Translations under genes and position numbers: made by a program
Shown: piece after piece, positions 33,087-46,498 of the stretch
How positions within the stretch are numbered: position 1 is the first letter of the stretch
Layout of the letters: each line of letters opens with the position of its first letter
Assembly: GCA_037951105.1 (NCBI GenBank)
Contig: JBAMJV010012248.1
Location: forward strand, 1 to 64,000
Direction: 5' to 3'
Source of the DNA: Echinarachnius parma
Taxonomy: Eukaryota > Echinodermata > Echinoidea > Clypeasteroida > Echinarachniidae
DNA: 64,000 nucleotides
Notes under the pieces: model-generated
What the model was told of the DNA's origin: nothing
Seen by the model: only the letters and a program-made list of their open reading frames with translations
Database searches by the model: none

Positions 33087-35993
33087 GTTCTCTTTTTATT
33101 TCCCACTAAGTTATAATTTGACTTCTTTTTAGATTTATGGCAGATCCACCATTAACTTTTATCAGACATTCCCCTGTGTAACCTCGCTTGCATGCAGGTC
33201 TTTAAAAAAAGTTTTCAATTGGAGGATTTTTTCAAACAAATCTGTTATCTCAGTCTTGTTAAAAATTGCAAGGTAACTGGCATTTGATGACCATACAATC
33301 ATCTCTAGACCACCATGTTCTGTTTGCAAACAGAGTGTGTGTGGTCAGTATAAAGAATGTCTTGAAGGTCTCTTTTTATCTGGATTATGTCACAGACATT
33401 TAACATATCCAGACTAATAATGGTGTACGTATGTATGTTTACTTACAGTATGTTTATTGGTCAGGGAGGCAAGTTTTTGAAACATGTAGATCAGATTTTG
33501 GGAGTGAAAATTGTGCCTTACAATTACTTTAGTAATTCATTCTCTTTTTTATATGAATGCTGTACTGATTTAGTTCTCACTCCAGACTTTAAAATTACCC
33601 AAAGTATGGAAAATAAGAATTACCAATGAATCACACCATAATTGTCGTAGGCTAGAATGACAGGGACTGTTACTTCCAATATTTGTGCACGTACTGCACT
33701 TTGAAATAAAGGAAGGAATATGAATTTTTTAGGTCATTTCCTGAAAAAATGGAATTGGATGAAAAGAAAACCTAGAGCCTAAGGGCGTGTCTTTCTGAAC
33801 GATGCAGCAACACTAAAAAAAAAGAAAAAAAGTTCACCGTATGCACATTAATATAAAGACCAATATATATGGGTGATTGCACATGTCGGGTGCAACATTT
33901 TATTTGCTTAGAATGGAATAGAATTTAGCAGTTGCTTCATGAATTTTCATGGACCGAACTTGAAATATCAATCAAATAGTTTTCTAGTTTGACTGCCTCC
34001 AAGTATTGAATTTTTCATGAATACCTGTATCAAAAAAGTTCTCAGAGTTCATGCAGGTTTGCACCCACTACACATTTTCTAGAAATCTGCTTTATAGAAA
34101 ATATGAGTGGTGGGGCACCTTTTTCTGCTGAATTTGTTTGTCCTTTCCTGAGGAACTTATGTTTGTAACATCTGGCATGTCATGGTATTAATTACTTTTA
34201 CAAATTGTGTGCGAGTTTTAATGTTTTATTCTTAACGAATGTAGGACCCTGGGACTTTTTAATTAATTTGACCATATGGATGATAATACTCACTGCACTA
34301 CTTATTCTGAATTGTAATAGCATAAACTGTTAGTCGCTATACAGGACATTATTAGTTACCACCTAGAATATTCATATTTCAGATTAATCCATCTATAGAC
34401 AAGATATAGTATACAGTAGTACCCTAACACACTTTCCACCTAGTTTCCAACACGTCCCATTGAATTTTAAGTTGATAATAATACATTTTTTTTTTATTTC
34501 ATTAAATTAATGAAGTAAAATTTGATGTTGCAAGAAGAAGTTAGAGAATGACGTAAGGAAAAATGTCTACAGCCTGTAAGCTAGGCTAGCTCATAAAATC
34601 TGAAGTTTATGAATCTAACATGAAGTCTCAAATTTCAAAACCCATTTAAAATTGTATCCCTGGAGTTTCACACTATTTGCGTGCTCTTTTGGGAGCAATT
34701 TTCCAATGTTTGCCGACAATTCAGAAGGGAGAAAGGAGTTTACTTTTGTAGAAATAAGTTCTTTGGTTTTGGGTTAAGAGGTTTAGCATCATTCAGACAC
34801 ATGTGCGAATACCACTATATTGGGATTAGGCTTTTAGCTCTTTTGTATTAAATAGTAAGCCTGGAGGGGTCTGAGTGGGAGTCTACAAGATTTGGATTAG
34901 GATGGAGATTGACACACATACGTCTGGACAGTGTGTTTAATTTCACACCTTGTTACTTGTTGTAATGCTTGGAATACTTCTCCTTGGATAAAGAGCCCTT
35001 TGCTTCAATCATATTGTTAGAAATCATTCTCCTAGAACTCCAAATAGCTTTTTTTTTTCTGTACTCATATTACTAGAAATAATTCTCTTTCTCCAAATAA
35101 CATTTTCCTAAGTTTGGTTTTACTTTGTATTTTGTGAACTAATTCTCCTTCCTGATGAAAAGCCTGTTTCTTTACAAATCCTGTGGCTTTAAATTATTGT
35201 CAGACTGCACAAAAGTGTTAAAATAAATTGACACTTAACTAATATTCTCCAGCTTATGAGCTTTTAGTGCACTTTCCTTTGATACATGTAAGTGTTAAAA
35301 TAAATTTACACTTTCTAAAATTGTTCACCAGCCTAGATGATGTTGTTGAGTGCAGTTTCTACTGATGTAGTTTGCAAACCATGAAGAGAAATCATCAGTT
35401 GAGAAAGAGTAGGTCGCTGAGCAATGATTCACGCAATGTTTTTTTTTAAAATATCCACATATTGGCTGAAAATAAAGGGTTTGTACTAAAAAACAATAAT
35501 CCTCGAGAAAAGCAAGCTTTAGTTATTCCATGGTTATTCAATAATTCAAGGAAAATGGAACAATCACATTCCCTTGACAGTGTTCATAATGTAGTTCGTA
35601 ATGACATCTTGAATGATAATAGAAACACTTGGGACTTCTATAGACCTTTCTCTTCTTGTTTTGCCAGATCATTTGATATATCATCTTTGAGGATTCATTT
35701 TTTCCTGAACTATTCCTTGCCCAATCTCCAGAGAATATTAATTGTAAATCATGTACCGCGCTGCGACAATTTGCCAACAATTCTCATCAATATGGCAGTT
35801 ATTTCAATAAATCAAAGCTGGGTGTACCATTGCCTTGTGCACATTTCTGATTTGAAGTATTGATACACTGTATACATTTCCTGCACTGAGTGTAATTTTT
35901 TTTTAAATATTGATCATTGAAAGAATATCTTGTCTAATTCATTTGTGTGCATAATATTCCTTTTACATTACAGATCCCAATTTCAACCATTTC
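33087..35993. other. AT-rich spacer, 2.9 kb, no recognised gene
   Basis: A short direct repeat near 35212 and 35289 shares gtgttaaaataaatt-acact at a 77-bp offset. A 133-codon plus-strand frame (35462-35863) overlaps a minus-strand frame. It has no recognisable domain, no convincing start context and no splice support, so it is treated as chance. Confidence 0.45.
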
Positions 35994-36562
35994 TTAAAGG
36001 GGTATTCCGGGCCTGATAAAACCATTCGTTATTTGAATATAAGCAGAATAAGAGGCATAATTGGTGAAAATGTGATCAAAATCGGACAAGAAACACAGGA
36101 GTTATACCTATTTGAACATCATGTAGTAATGAGCGATCTTTTCAAAATTGCCGCCATATGCAACATCAATGACGAGCAACTCGCCATGGCTTTAGTACAT
36201 GAAAATACACTTATTTCTCATTTTTATTGCTAAAAATTAATTTTTCTCTGCTTGTTTTCACAAATTCATTGAAGAATATCGATGGGCCAACCTCTTTGGA
36301 ATTTGTAAGCTCATACATTTGCTTTGTTATTAAGAAAATTTGAATTTTGTAAAATTTCCATGTAGAAGTCAAAATGGCTGCAGCTCGCAAGTGACGTCAT
36401 GATCGATAGCAATTGCGAACGATACTCAAAATCGGAGCAAAGTTCACCCTCTCATATCTTTGTATTGCTCTACCGTTTTGGCTCAGATTTTCGATCATGA
36501 TTCTTCATATTCACTTCATTTGATAGCAAACATCACATTTCTGGGGTGGAATTCCCCTTTAA
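35994..36562. mobile_element. TTAA MITE, family 4 (569 bp)
   Basis: Ends TTAAAGGGGTATTCC and GGAATTCCCCTTTAA are near-perfect inverted repeats. Inner complementary blocks pair ctcgcaagtgacgtcatgat-type and acatcaatgacgagcaactc-type segments loosely. Only this copy is visible in the window. Confidence 0.8.
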
Positions 36563-36809
36563 GTGCAAAATCATTATGTATTAAAGGTATTAAGCAAATG
36601 AAAAAATTAATATTAATTTTTCGGGGGCTACTTTTCAAGTATGCCTGCATGAAAGAAACACTCCCCAATTAGTTTTGCATTGAACTCTGTGCAAATTTAC
36701 AGGGGCTCTCTTATGATTTTCGGGGGCTTTTTTTAGCATATCGGGGGCAAATTCGCCCTGAGCCCCCATGTATTTGTTTACACTGATCGGGAACCTGGTC
36801 GTCTCACTT

Positions 36810-37270
36810 CATTTCTTACAGGAAGTCTTGTAGGTAATGACAACCATGTGGGCAAATTCTTTTGTAAGAGTAGTATAAGAAATGGTGGATGTCTTTTCTC
36901 ATTTGTACACCCCCCATATCATTTTAGAAGCATCCTAACTTGCGATGTGAACAGGGTTTTATCATTATAAGGCATGTGGAGATTTCACTTCATTTCACTT
37001 CATTGCCTATGGGATGTATTGTCTATAATGGCAACAAGTTGGCGATATCACTGATTCAAATAAATCCATCTTTAACATATTATAATTGGTTTATATCTAT
37101 TCACATTACCCTCCCCCGTTCTCCAAACCATTTTAGAAGCAGCCAAACTTACGATGTGAACAGGGTTTTTATTATAAATAAGGCATGGGGAGATTGTCCT
37201 TTCACTTCATTTCCTGCGGGATGTCTTGTCCATAACGGCAACAAGTGGGCGATGTCAATGATGCAATGAT
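36810..37270. repeat. Tandem repeat, about 196-bp period
   Basis: Units at about 36910-37065 and 37105-37265 share cattttagaagca, cgatgtgaacagggtttt, cacttcattt-cct and atggcaacaag. A third, older unit may begin near 36810. Confidence 0.75.
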
Positions 37271-38754
37271 TCAGCCAGCCAGTACCTTGAGAAAGTTAAC
37301 GGTGGAGGCTAGATCGTGATACGAGTCGTTATTAGTCCATTACACGCACCTAAGCACATTTGAAAGTGACGTACTGATGCTAAAAGAAGTTGATAGTGTC
37401 TATGTCACGTGCATATATGCAAAATTACACACTTTAACATGATGGAAAGTGATATACTGTATATAGTGTATGCGTCACATGACCATTTGCAGAACCTTTC
37501 ACTAGATGTAATTTGTCCTATGAATGTCTTCATGGCAATCAGTGCAAAATTCACTTTAGATTATTGTAGATAGGTATTTGAACCCTATTTGTAATGTGTA
37601 AAATACAGGTAAGTCATCCCTTCTCTTTTATGTTATTTCATAATAAACCCTGATGAAATGGTTGAAGACATTATTTTTTTGTTTGAATTAATTTACTTAC
37701 AAGTCACCCGGAACTGGACGGGAAGAACTTTTGAGAGTCCTCCTCTTTTCTGATTGATGTGGTCAACTCCGCCTCCGACATTTGATTATCATAGCTCCCC
37801 TTTTTCACCGGTATGAAAATAAAGTTGTCTAAATTTCATGCTTATCCCGGCAAAACTAATTCCATTAGTCTGCGTTTTCCAATTCATTATGCATGCGTGC
37901 ATCAAGAATTTAATCATTCTGGCAATAGGAACACGACATTAGAATTATTCATGGTTTTTGCTTCTTACAGGCCTGCTTTACAGTTTACACTACATTTTAT
38001 AATGATTTTTAAAACCATTTTCTTGCTAGTTTCACTTTCGTGTAATTGACAGCCTTTTATGTAAACTTATACAGGGAAAAATGTGTAGACAATTTTGAGG
38101 CCAGTCTGCATTCAAGATCGTCACTTGTTGGAATGTTGCACTTTGGAACTAGAGGCTCGTATATATGTGCGCACTGCATAACATTACACAGTCCGTGTGT
38201 ATACATCCCTGTTTGCATGGTGTTTGCAAGATGGCACCGCATGTCTGATTCACACAAATTTAAACTACCCTTATTAGTAAATGGGACAAGGGCTATTTAT
38301 AATTGTATAATTGTATATTTGTTTTGTTTTTGAGGGGGGGGGGGGGGGGGGGGGAATGACAGCTCGTTCAATATTTTGGGGTCAAAATTCAAAATTGCCT
38401 GAAACCCATGGTTTGATTCTAAAGTTTCTTAAACCATGCATCCGAAATAAAAATATGAAGAACTGTTGATAGTCGGAGTCAAATTTGTCAACATTGGATG
38501 GATTGTTGAATTGTGTTTTGATCCTGACTTGAGGCCACCTGCCCCATTTCTCTTATCTCTTTGAATCTTTAAAGAGAGAAACAAACATGGAAATTAGCAC
38601 AACACATTTATGTCTGTAATGTGATACCTTTGTCTTTGACATGTGTTTGAGTTATGGACACCAGAAAGCTTATATCTGTTCAAATGTTTATGGCTGTAGA
38701 AGCATTATTACTGTGGCTTTTAATAGCAGAGCTGCAGAAAAAGACATCCACACA
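37271..38754. other. AT-rich spacer with a 21-G run
   Basis: Two related segments of about 75 bp near 37370-37500 share tagtgt-tatg-gtcac(g/a)tg. A 21-G run lies at 38334-38354. No gene is recognised. Confidence 0.45.
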
Positions 38755-39322
38755 TTAAAGGACAATGAAATCCAGACAAATTGTTGTATGCACTATAAGA
38801 CACTAAATATAATGAATAGTCTCTGAAAATTTGAGCACAATCGGTCAAGAAATAAGAAAACTATGGCTCTTTGAAAAGAGCCATGTATTTCTTCGAGTGA
38901 CTCAAATTGGCAACGCACTCTGGCAAAGTTGTGGACAACTCCCCATACATTTTGTACACAAAATTTCAGTTTTGTTAAATTTTCTCAAAATTTATGTTTA
39001 CCTAGCTTCGTTTGAGTTCAACATATGTTTTGTAGAATGCTTTTATACATAACATATCATGAGTTGGGGGAATGGAAAAATGTGACTATGAAGAAAACTG
39101 TAAAAATGGGAACATTTGTGTACAAAACATATGGGGAGTTGTCCACACACTTATCAGAGTGCGTTGCCAATTTGAGTTCCCCATAGGAATAAATGGACAT
39201 CTTCAAAGAGCCGTAGTTTTCTTGTTTCTTACCCGATTATGCTCTAACTTTCAGAGATTCTTCTTCTTAATCTCTTCAAGACTATGAAGGCAACATTTTG
39301 CTTGGGTTTCATTGCCCTTTAA
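38755..39322. mobile_element. TTAA MITE, family 5, foldback (568 bp)
   Basis: Ends TTAAAGGACAATGAAATCCA and TGGGTTTCATTGCCCTTTAA. The arms are complementary over long stretches: ggacaactccccata near 38933 pairs with tatggggagttgtcc near 39128, and caacgcactctg pairs with cagagtgcgttg. A local hairpin ATGGCTCTT/AAGAGCCAT lies near 38865-38886. Confidence 0.85.
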
Positions 39323-39879
39323 AAAATGTGTGGAGAGGAGCTAGATAGATTAAGGTAATGTATCATCATCGTAACTGCAGAATACCTGTTTGGGGTACAT
39401 GGCTTTACATTCATGTACTTTTTTTTCATTACTTATTCTGACTCACATTTTTTTTTGTAAGTGTGGTAATACTATAGTTTTGGCTTTGCCAAGATTTGAG
39501 AGGGAATTATCCCGTCTCGGATCTCTCAAGCTCTCAACGTGATCGCGCAACAGATTATCGTCGTGTAAATCTTTGCACTGGCTTTGCTTCCCCAATGGGT
39601 TCTGACGATATTGAGTGATGATCCACTCTCGACCGACTATCTAGTGACTTACTTTTTGCACAGGAGCAAATTTGATGGAAGTTAGATGTGTTTGTCCTGG
39701 CGGAAGAGAGAGAGAGAGGGGGGGGGGGGGGGGGGGGGGGTGGTGGTATGTGTATCAAGTAGGGCAAAGCTCATCAGATGTGGAAGCTATTCAAATGTTA
39801 CTTAGCTTTTGTAGCACACATATCATTGAACATTGTTTTTTTTGCTTTTATGAAATCCAATTAGATTGTTGTTCATGAC
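39323..39879. other. Spacer with a 23-G run
   Basis: A GA-rich stretch leads into 23 G at 39718-39740. A segment at 39480-39640 is more GC-balanced but shows no exon structure that I can support. Confidence 0.45.
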
Positions 39880-40560
39880 AGATAATGTGATGATCAATGA
39901 TGATAACGTGCAATGCTCACAGGAATGTAACATGGCTGTAAATGTAATGATCATTATGCTCTGCCCAGGTAATTTCGTGGAAAGATGATAATGATCGTTG
40001 GAGCATTTCCCCAATTACTGCTAATTGATGAATATATGCATCCACTTACTAGTACGACAAAACTCCAAGGATTTGGTTATGAACTGTTCAGACTTTAACA
40101 ATTTCCTAATATTGCATCCCTCATTAAAAAGTAATGTAATGGTGATCGCACAGCTAAGAAATTTGATTGAAGGATTTTTCCTATCAGTCCCTGGACTATG
40201 AATTAGCATACAATTTATAAAAGGTCACTAAACTTGTCGGATTGTGATTATGACATCTTCACACTTCATCAATTCAAGAATGAGAAGAGTTATTGAAACG
40301 ATGATTCTGCTGTGACACTTCATGGTGGGATGAATATTGGATAACCCAAACTGTCACAATTACCATTATGCGATTGTTTTCCAACATTTCTCACAAAATC
40401 AGAGGATTACGATAATGAAATCTTCACACTTCGTTGATCCAGAATGAAATCTGACAAGAGTGCTGAGAGATGATCGTTATAAAACTGTCCCTATTACCGT
40501 TAATTGGTATAGCTGGAGGGATGGTATACATGAGGGTTGGAGTGGGGCAGGGACGACTCA
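39880..40560. repeat. Degenerate tandem repeat, about 165-bp period
   Basis: Units share gaaatcttcacactt or gacatcttcacactt (about 40250 and 40418), aatgagaaga-type words and actgtc-c-attacc (about 40350 and 40484). An older unit starts near 40000. It is non-coding. Confidence 0.55.
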
Positions 40561-43254
40561 TTAAGATGACGACCGTGTTGCAGACAATGCACTTCACAGA
40601 CTGTCCTTTTCCCATGATGCAACAGCTGAAGTGTCTGGATATTGCACCCAGTAGGCTTGTGCCAGGTCTTAACCTTTTTCTTCCTAGATTTGAAAATCCT
40701 GATAGATTAAGTATGAGGTACTGTTCCATTAGTCAATGGGTTAAAGTCACCATATTTACTTAATGGCTTTTAGCAATTTTCTTTTGCTGTTCTTGCTTGT
40801 TGAACCTGAAAATGTGACATGGATTTTACTGCCTACGTAAATCAATTAAAAAAAACCATTCAAAGACTATAATTTGATTTTGGTATTAAATTCATTTTCC
40901 ATAGACCCTTGTTCAAGTAATTTTCTGGACCAGTCCTGAATGGGATATGGCCGAACGATTCAGAAATTAATGAGAACAATCAATATTGCTGTGGTGGACA
41001 GAAAATTTGAAAACAATATGCAAAATTGCTGTTTTGTCCACGCCTAATAAATTGTATTCCATTGGACTTGAGGTATGCTTTCTTACCATAATCTATATAT
41101 AGATCATCTATTATAGACGAAATGATAATGTATTCCAAGCAATTTAAATTGTATGCGTGGCAATTACAATTTGTTTTAAATTGAAATGTGTAGGAATAAC
41201 AAGCAGCAGATGTGATTAAAACTACGAAAAATATAGTATGTAAACTGTAGCATTTAGACTTCTATCATACAAAATCCCTGACAGCACCTTTAAAGCCAAT
41301 CATACATGTTAAGCCATGAGGAAATGAGATGGATTATGGATATGCTCATTACCTGTCATTCTGTCATTCAGGATCTAGGGAAAGCCAACTACTATTCAAG
41401 GACAATTTCACTGGTTTATTTTAGTAAAACTTGTTTTATATTCGTTTTTTATTATCTTTTTTTAGCTGTAACTGTTTTCATTAAACTATTATTGCTATTG
41501 GTGTTCTTGTTTTTCTTTAAGTTAATGTTTTTAATTGTTACTTTAAAAAAAAAATTTGTATTGGTGTTCATGTTTTTCTTTATAGTACTGTTTTAATTGT
41601 TACTGGTTTTAAATTTTCTGTTTTTATTATTCCTGTTTTTATTATTACTAATATATTTATACTTATCTTGGTGTTCTTTCAATTTACTTTTTACCAAATT
41701 ATTTTTGTTTGCACCAATGCTATGTTTGCTTACCTTGAGATAATGCCCATGGATGATGCTTTGTATTTTGGTAAAAATGAGGTATGGAGTTAGCTGTCAA
41801 TCTATCAATACTGGCTTCTCTACAATATACAGTATTGTTATGTCATTGTTCAGTCCTACAATGCCATAAGTGGTAACTATATAATACAATACACACACTT
41901 TTATGCACAAAATAGTTATTCTCATTCTGTGCAAAATTACAGTCTATCATATTACTGATTGCACAATTATGTAGACATTTAATACATTTGGTAAACAGAA
42001 AGGGAGTACTAAGTACCAAACACCTGAGTACAGTCAGTATTTCCTCATAAAATCAATATGAATAATGATCCATTTTAGATAATTAAGTGTGAATGTGTTA
42101 ATGAAATTCCCCTATACTGCCAAAATGTGACGCATATGAGTGCACATAAATTATTCATCAATATTAAAACAAATACAAATAATAGCATGCATGCCAGAGC
42201 ACAATATCCTGTAGATCAAATGTTTGTATTGACTTTTTTTCTTCTAACTGGACAGTTTTACAAGGCCATTTCTATTCAGAGTGAGCCAAATGTTGACAGA
42301 CATTGGGAAGTTGGTATTTTTGGATGAGCAATTTTGTTTATTTAGTTGAAAAAAATTAAAATGCAAAACAAATATACGTGATAATATCTTGTTTTGAGCT
42401 ATAGAGGCAAATATTTGATGACAAAATTATTTCTCTCCCCTCCATGTTATAAATTTATGTTATTGAAGGTCTACAGAAAGAAAAAAAGTGTATACTAATT
42501 ATGTTATTCTGCTAACTAGGTTAAATACCGAGGTGATCTATGGATTTTCACAGCCCTGTTATTATTTTGTTTTTATATTTGATAGCATGATTTGTATCCG
42601 TTTCCTCATGATTTGGTACACCCACTTCTCAGCAAAATAAGTTGTTCCGCCATCATCATCTGCTGATGAGTGATAACATATAAAATTGGCTTAGGGAACC
42701 TTGTGTGGTTATGTTGGAATAACTATATATTGGAGTTGCAATATACTAATAGCGTTGCAGCTAATTCTCATGTAGGGGATAACATAAACCTAAAAATAGT
42801 AAATGTTGAATACAAATGTAAAATTTACAATCTTACATTATTTAATTAATTTGTGATTATTAATTGTTTATTATGTATGCTTATGTCATTGATGTTTTTT
42901 AAGAGATTTGAAAAAATAATTGAGTTGCATTTTTGAAATAGAAGAGGCAATCTTTGTGATATGATTTCTATACCTTTAAACGTACATCCCAATGTATGAT
43001 GCTACCTTTTACTTAATGACTTTGGTCTATCCTCAACATCATGTTTAGTTGAAAAAAGGTTATCTGGATATTTTCTTTTTTTTCCCATCTCCAACTCCAA
43101 GTTGTTGACTTCTAATCCATATCACAGGTTTTACAGCCCACTTCTCTATTTATGCATATATCTAGATTTAAAGACCTTGTCCCTAGCCTTCATTTTGATA
43201 AGACATATCTTCATATCAGGCTAATGGTAATGAAAAAAGCTTTCCATTTCCTGC
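40561..43254. other. AT-rich spacer, 2.7 kb, no recognised gene
   Basis: Contains T-rich low-complexity DNA at about 41420-41690. A CCTTTAA motif at 41288-41294 has no visible partner. The Phe/Leu-rich frame at 41306-41596 is a product of T-richness. Confidence 0.5.
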
Positions 43255-43931
43255 TTAAAGGGACATTGTCAAAATCCTCAAAACTTAATTGGAACTTCTT
43301 TCATACCTTATCATATTCATATTAACAATAAAAGCATGGGACAGGTTTCGGTTTTTCAAATTTCCATTTTGTTCAAAAGATATTTACGATTGAAGTGTTC
43401 AAATTAAAGGGGTAGTACAGTTTTGGTGAGGCTGAACTTTATTAACCAAATCTGGACAGTAACATTGTAAAATAATAGTTATAACTCCACCATGCTCGAA
43501 AAAAATGCTTTTGAAAATTTTTGAAAAAGTGCAAGCATTTTATTAATTTTTTGAAAAAATCATCTATTATATAAGATCACTACATTTATCGATATTTCAG
43601 CCATTTCTGGGTCGATTTTGACCAAATAAAGTTTATTCCGCCATTAAAATTGCATGTTCTCTCAAATTCGACACTCAGTTTTTCATTACCTCATAACAAA
43701 ATTGTGATGTGCAGCGCCCTCTCTACCAAAACTGAACTACCCCTTTAAGTACAATGAGTTAGTGAATATCACTTTCCATTTTTTTTTCATATATATCTCA
43801 GCCAAAAAACATCCAATTAACGTGAAATTTTCACACATTATTTTGTGGACATATAAGATCACTCCAATACACATTTTATTAATCACTCATCACTTTTTGC
43901 ACTTGCCAGCAAAGTTACTAGATCCCTTTAA
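43255..43931. mobile_element. TTAA MITE, family 1 copy C, split by family 2
   Basis: Outer segments 43255-43403 and 43749-43931 match family 1 (ttaacaataaaagcatggga, gttactagatccctttaa). The left end lacks part of the usual terminus (ttaaagggacattgtc). The central hairpin segment seen in copies A and B is missing, and a family 2 element sits there. Confidence 0.85.
43404..43748 (+). mobile_element. TTAA MITE, family 2, nested in family 1
   Basis: The 345-bp element starts TTAAAGGGGTAGTACAG and ends CTGAACTACCCCTTTAA, with TTAA at both edges. It is a shortened relative of 48989-49530 and lacks most of the central palindrome. Confidence 0.88.
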
Positions 43932-44277
43932 AGGTACCCTGTAACATTGTCGGAGAACAAAAATGCAAAACTGTAAAATTTAGAGCTGAAATAACAGCCT
44001 CCATTTGTGTATGTGTACATATATTTCTATTGGCCTGGTACAGTAGTCGCCGCTTTAATAATTGGTTAGCTTTTTGCAAGGTACATTTTACCCCTTTAAC
44101 AGGTGTACCAGATTTTCTATAAGGAACATAAGAAAGATTGGGTCAAATCAAACCCCTTTAGATTACCTGATAAGGCGGAAACTACTGACATAATAGGAAA
44201 GTTTTGTGGAGAATCATAAAGATATGAACGTATCAATGATTCTTTTTGTGATAGTGTTACTCGTATTGCTCCTTTAA
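43928..44277. mobile_element. Possible further TTAA element abutting copy C
   Basis: It begins TTAAAGGTACCCTGTAAC and ends gtattgctccTTTAA. The inverted match is weak beyond the first eight bases, so this is tentative. If real it shares its first TTAA with the family 1 element. Confidence 0.3.
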
Positions 44278-44659
44278 AGCATGTGGTAATTGTACTTTAC
44301 TATAAATTTGGTTCATATCTTAGCCCAAATTTTTACCATATACAATGTACCATGACTTTTTGCCATGTTTGCTCGCGGCTCGGCTCGTATGCTCCTCATC
44401 TAAACAGAATTTTGTGGGTTTGAAATGTGCCCAGATGACCAGGGGTCATAATGATAATTTGCTGAAAAATTAATGCACATTATAAACATAGAATTATTAT
44501 TATCATTATTGTTATTTTCACAGACTATTCTGCAAACAAAGATATTTACAATTGCTGCAAGGCTTGCCCATTTATAAGTTTTTGGCCATGACAACAAAGT
44601 TACCCCCTTTATATTAAAAGAAGGGAAGCCTGTCAACTTGCTCTCCGTTCATTTCCACA

Positions 44660-45400
44660 TGATGTCTTAAAGACCTGGGCTAGATTTTAATGAGCTTAGA
44701 TCACATATTCACCCATCAATCTCTTTTACAAAAACTTGCTCTATATATATTTTCGACACAGTTTCCTCCAAATTATGTTTTACTACACATGCTAAGCTTT
44801 CCATTTTCAGAGCAGATTTTCACAAAAAGTCCCCACTCAATCTCAAACTTAAGACCTGCTATACTTTAGCCAGGGCTCCACACTCGCCTTTTTTGTCAGT
44901 GGCCCGGTCGGGCCAGTGAAATAATTTCTTCCCCTTTTCTGGTGGCCCGATAGAAAATTTACTGGCCCAAAATGTTATTTTATGAGTAAACTTTTTAAAA
45001 TTCAAAATATCACTCTTTCCTTATCAAACCTGTTATTATAGATGAAGCATATGCCATAAAAGAAAACAATTTCTCATTTTGTCAATGTCGGGTTGAAAAT
45101 CTGCTTGCCCGATCGGGCCACCAAAATATGACTTTTATACATTTTTGCTGGCCCGAAGTGCAATTTCACTGGCCCCGGGCCAGCGGGCCAGTGCGAGTGT
45201 CGAGCCCTGCTTTAGCTATGATTTGGCTTTATTCCACTTCTCAATTGCCTTTTAAAAGGCCTACGCTTGATACTTGAGCAGACTTAAACATAATTTCCGC
45301 TAGATCTCTTTTTTAAAGACCTGCTATAGCTATATTTTGGCTGATTTCCACAAAGTGTCAAAATAAATTGCCCGGGAGCTATGTCTGCTTCGCCTGAAGA
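44660..45400. repeat. Diverged tandem repeat interrupted by a hAT MITE
   Basis: taaagacctg-gctag (44668), taagacctgctatact (44849) and aaagacctgctatagc (about 45314) begin related units that continue with attttggct-atttccac. Removing the 339-bp insertion at 44871 restores a unit of roughly 120 bp. Confidence 0.55.
44871..45209. mobile_element. hAT-like MITE, complete (339 bp)
   Basis: Ends CAGGGCTCCACACTCGCC and GTGCGAGTGTCGAGCCCTG. CTTTAGC lies on both sides, a 7-bp (possibly decayed 8-bp) target duplication. The paralogous tandem unit near 45314 approximates the empty site. The interior is rich in tggcccg/cgggcca words on both strands. Confidence 0.85.
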
Positions 45401-46204
45401 AAAGGAAGTGATGTGAACAGATGGCTAGCAAATGTGCTGTCATTCAAAGCTTGGAGGGATCTAGACCATTTTAACTTGATCAGAAAAATATGAGTGCATG
45501 TGTGACTGCAATAAAATCTGATCTATTTTTTTCAAAGGAAACTATTAAAGATCCTGATTCTTTAAACTTGATTTCCAAATAACTGACTTTATGATGTAAA
45601 AGACTACCTCCAAACAATTTATAATGGTGCAAAATTAATTTGCTATTAAATATTTTAACGCATTTCATGACATTTTGTCAAATATGATTAGAAAGCCAAA
45701 ATCATAAAGTAAAATATTAACACATTGTTCATATATTCACACAGATATTATCTGGACTAGTACTTGAAGAGTTAATTTTAAACACAATCTTGATTATACA
45801 GAAATAGACCAGAAATATTTTTTATTGACTGCGCATGGAAGCCTCTTAGCCACAGGATTTTCCCTTCACTGCATGACTGCTTTGAGCTTTGAACAGGTTT
45901 TCCCTATTTTATAGTTAGTCAATGAACTTTGGGAGAGAAATGGAAGGATATCCTGGTAGTAAAAGGTTTCCCCTTAAACCCTAGCAGCCTGCCTTTACAA
46001 CTTCACTTTGTTGTCACTGATCCAGAGAAATGAATACTTGATCTGTATACATCATACTAATAGCAGCGTGACCTATGGCTTTGCACAATCATTGTTGATG
46101 TCAAATTTGTAGAAGTGTTGTTTATAATATTATGATAATAACAATAGCCTCACATGGTTTGGAGCATTACTACCTTGGCTCTATTCCAGCTGCCAAGCAT
46201 TTCA
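45401..46204. other. Spacer, nothing recognised
   Basis: AT-rich. No supportable gene or repeat. Confidence 0.5.
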
Positions 46205-46385
46205 AGAAAAAACATTCCTACCAACTTACTCGAGTACCAGTCACCTGGGTTTAGAGCAGCAAATGTAGATAAAGTGCCTCGCTGAAGGACACACGTACCG
46301 TAGTTGTACCATACATTTGTAAATCAAACCCAGGACCTTTGCTTTGGAAGACGAAGGCCCGAGCCAACACACCAATACTCTCTAA
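46205..46385 (-). mobile_element. SINE-like fragment
   Basis: On the minus strand it has a B-box-like GGGTTTGATT followed downstream by tccttcagcgaggcacttta, the same body word (cttcag..a.acacttta) as in the SINE at 48639-48901. The tRNA-like head is degraded. Confidence 0.5.
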
Positions 46386-46420
46386 CAGTCTTGATACAAA
46401 CATTTTGGCAACAGTTTTGG

Positions 46421-46498
46421 CAACCGTTTCTTACAAGATTCTGAAATCCCAATAGACTTTCTACATAACCCACCAGGTTCCCGGAGGCAACAGGTTAA
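46421..46498 (-). mobile_element. 80-bp mini TTAA element, copy 1
   Basis: It matches 60991-61070 (cccaatagacttt, acataacccacc-ggttcccg, ggttaa). The left TTAA is lost. It is the most diverged of three copies. Confidence 0.6.

Noticed and set aside
35462-35863. 133-codon open frame
   Set aside because: No recognisable domain, an opposing open frame on the other strand and AT-rich composition. Chance is more likely.
41306-41596. 96-codon Phe/Leu-rich frame resembling a membrane protein
   Set aside because: Directly explained by T-rich low-complexity DNA.
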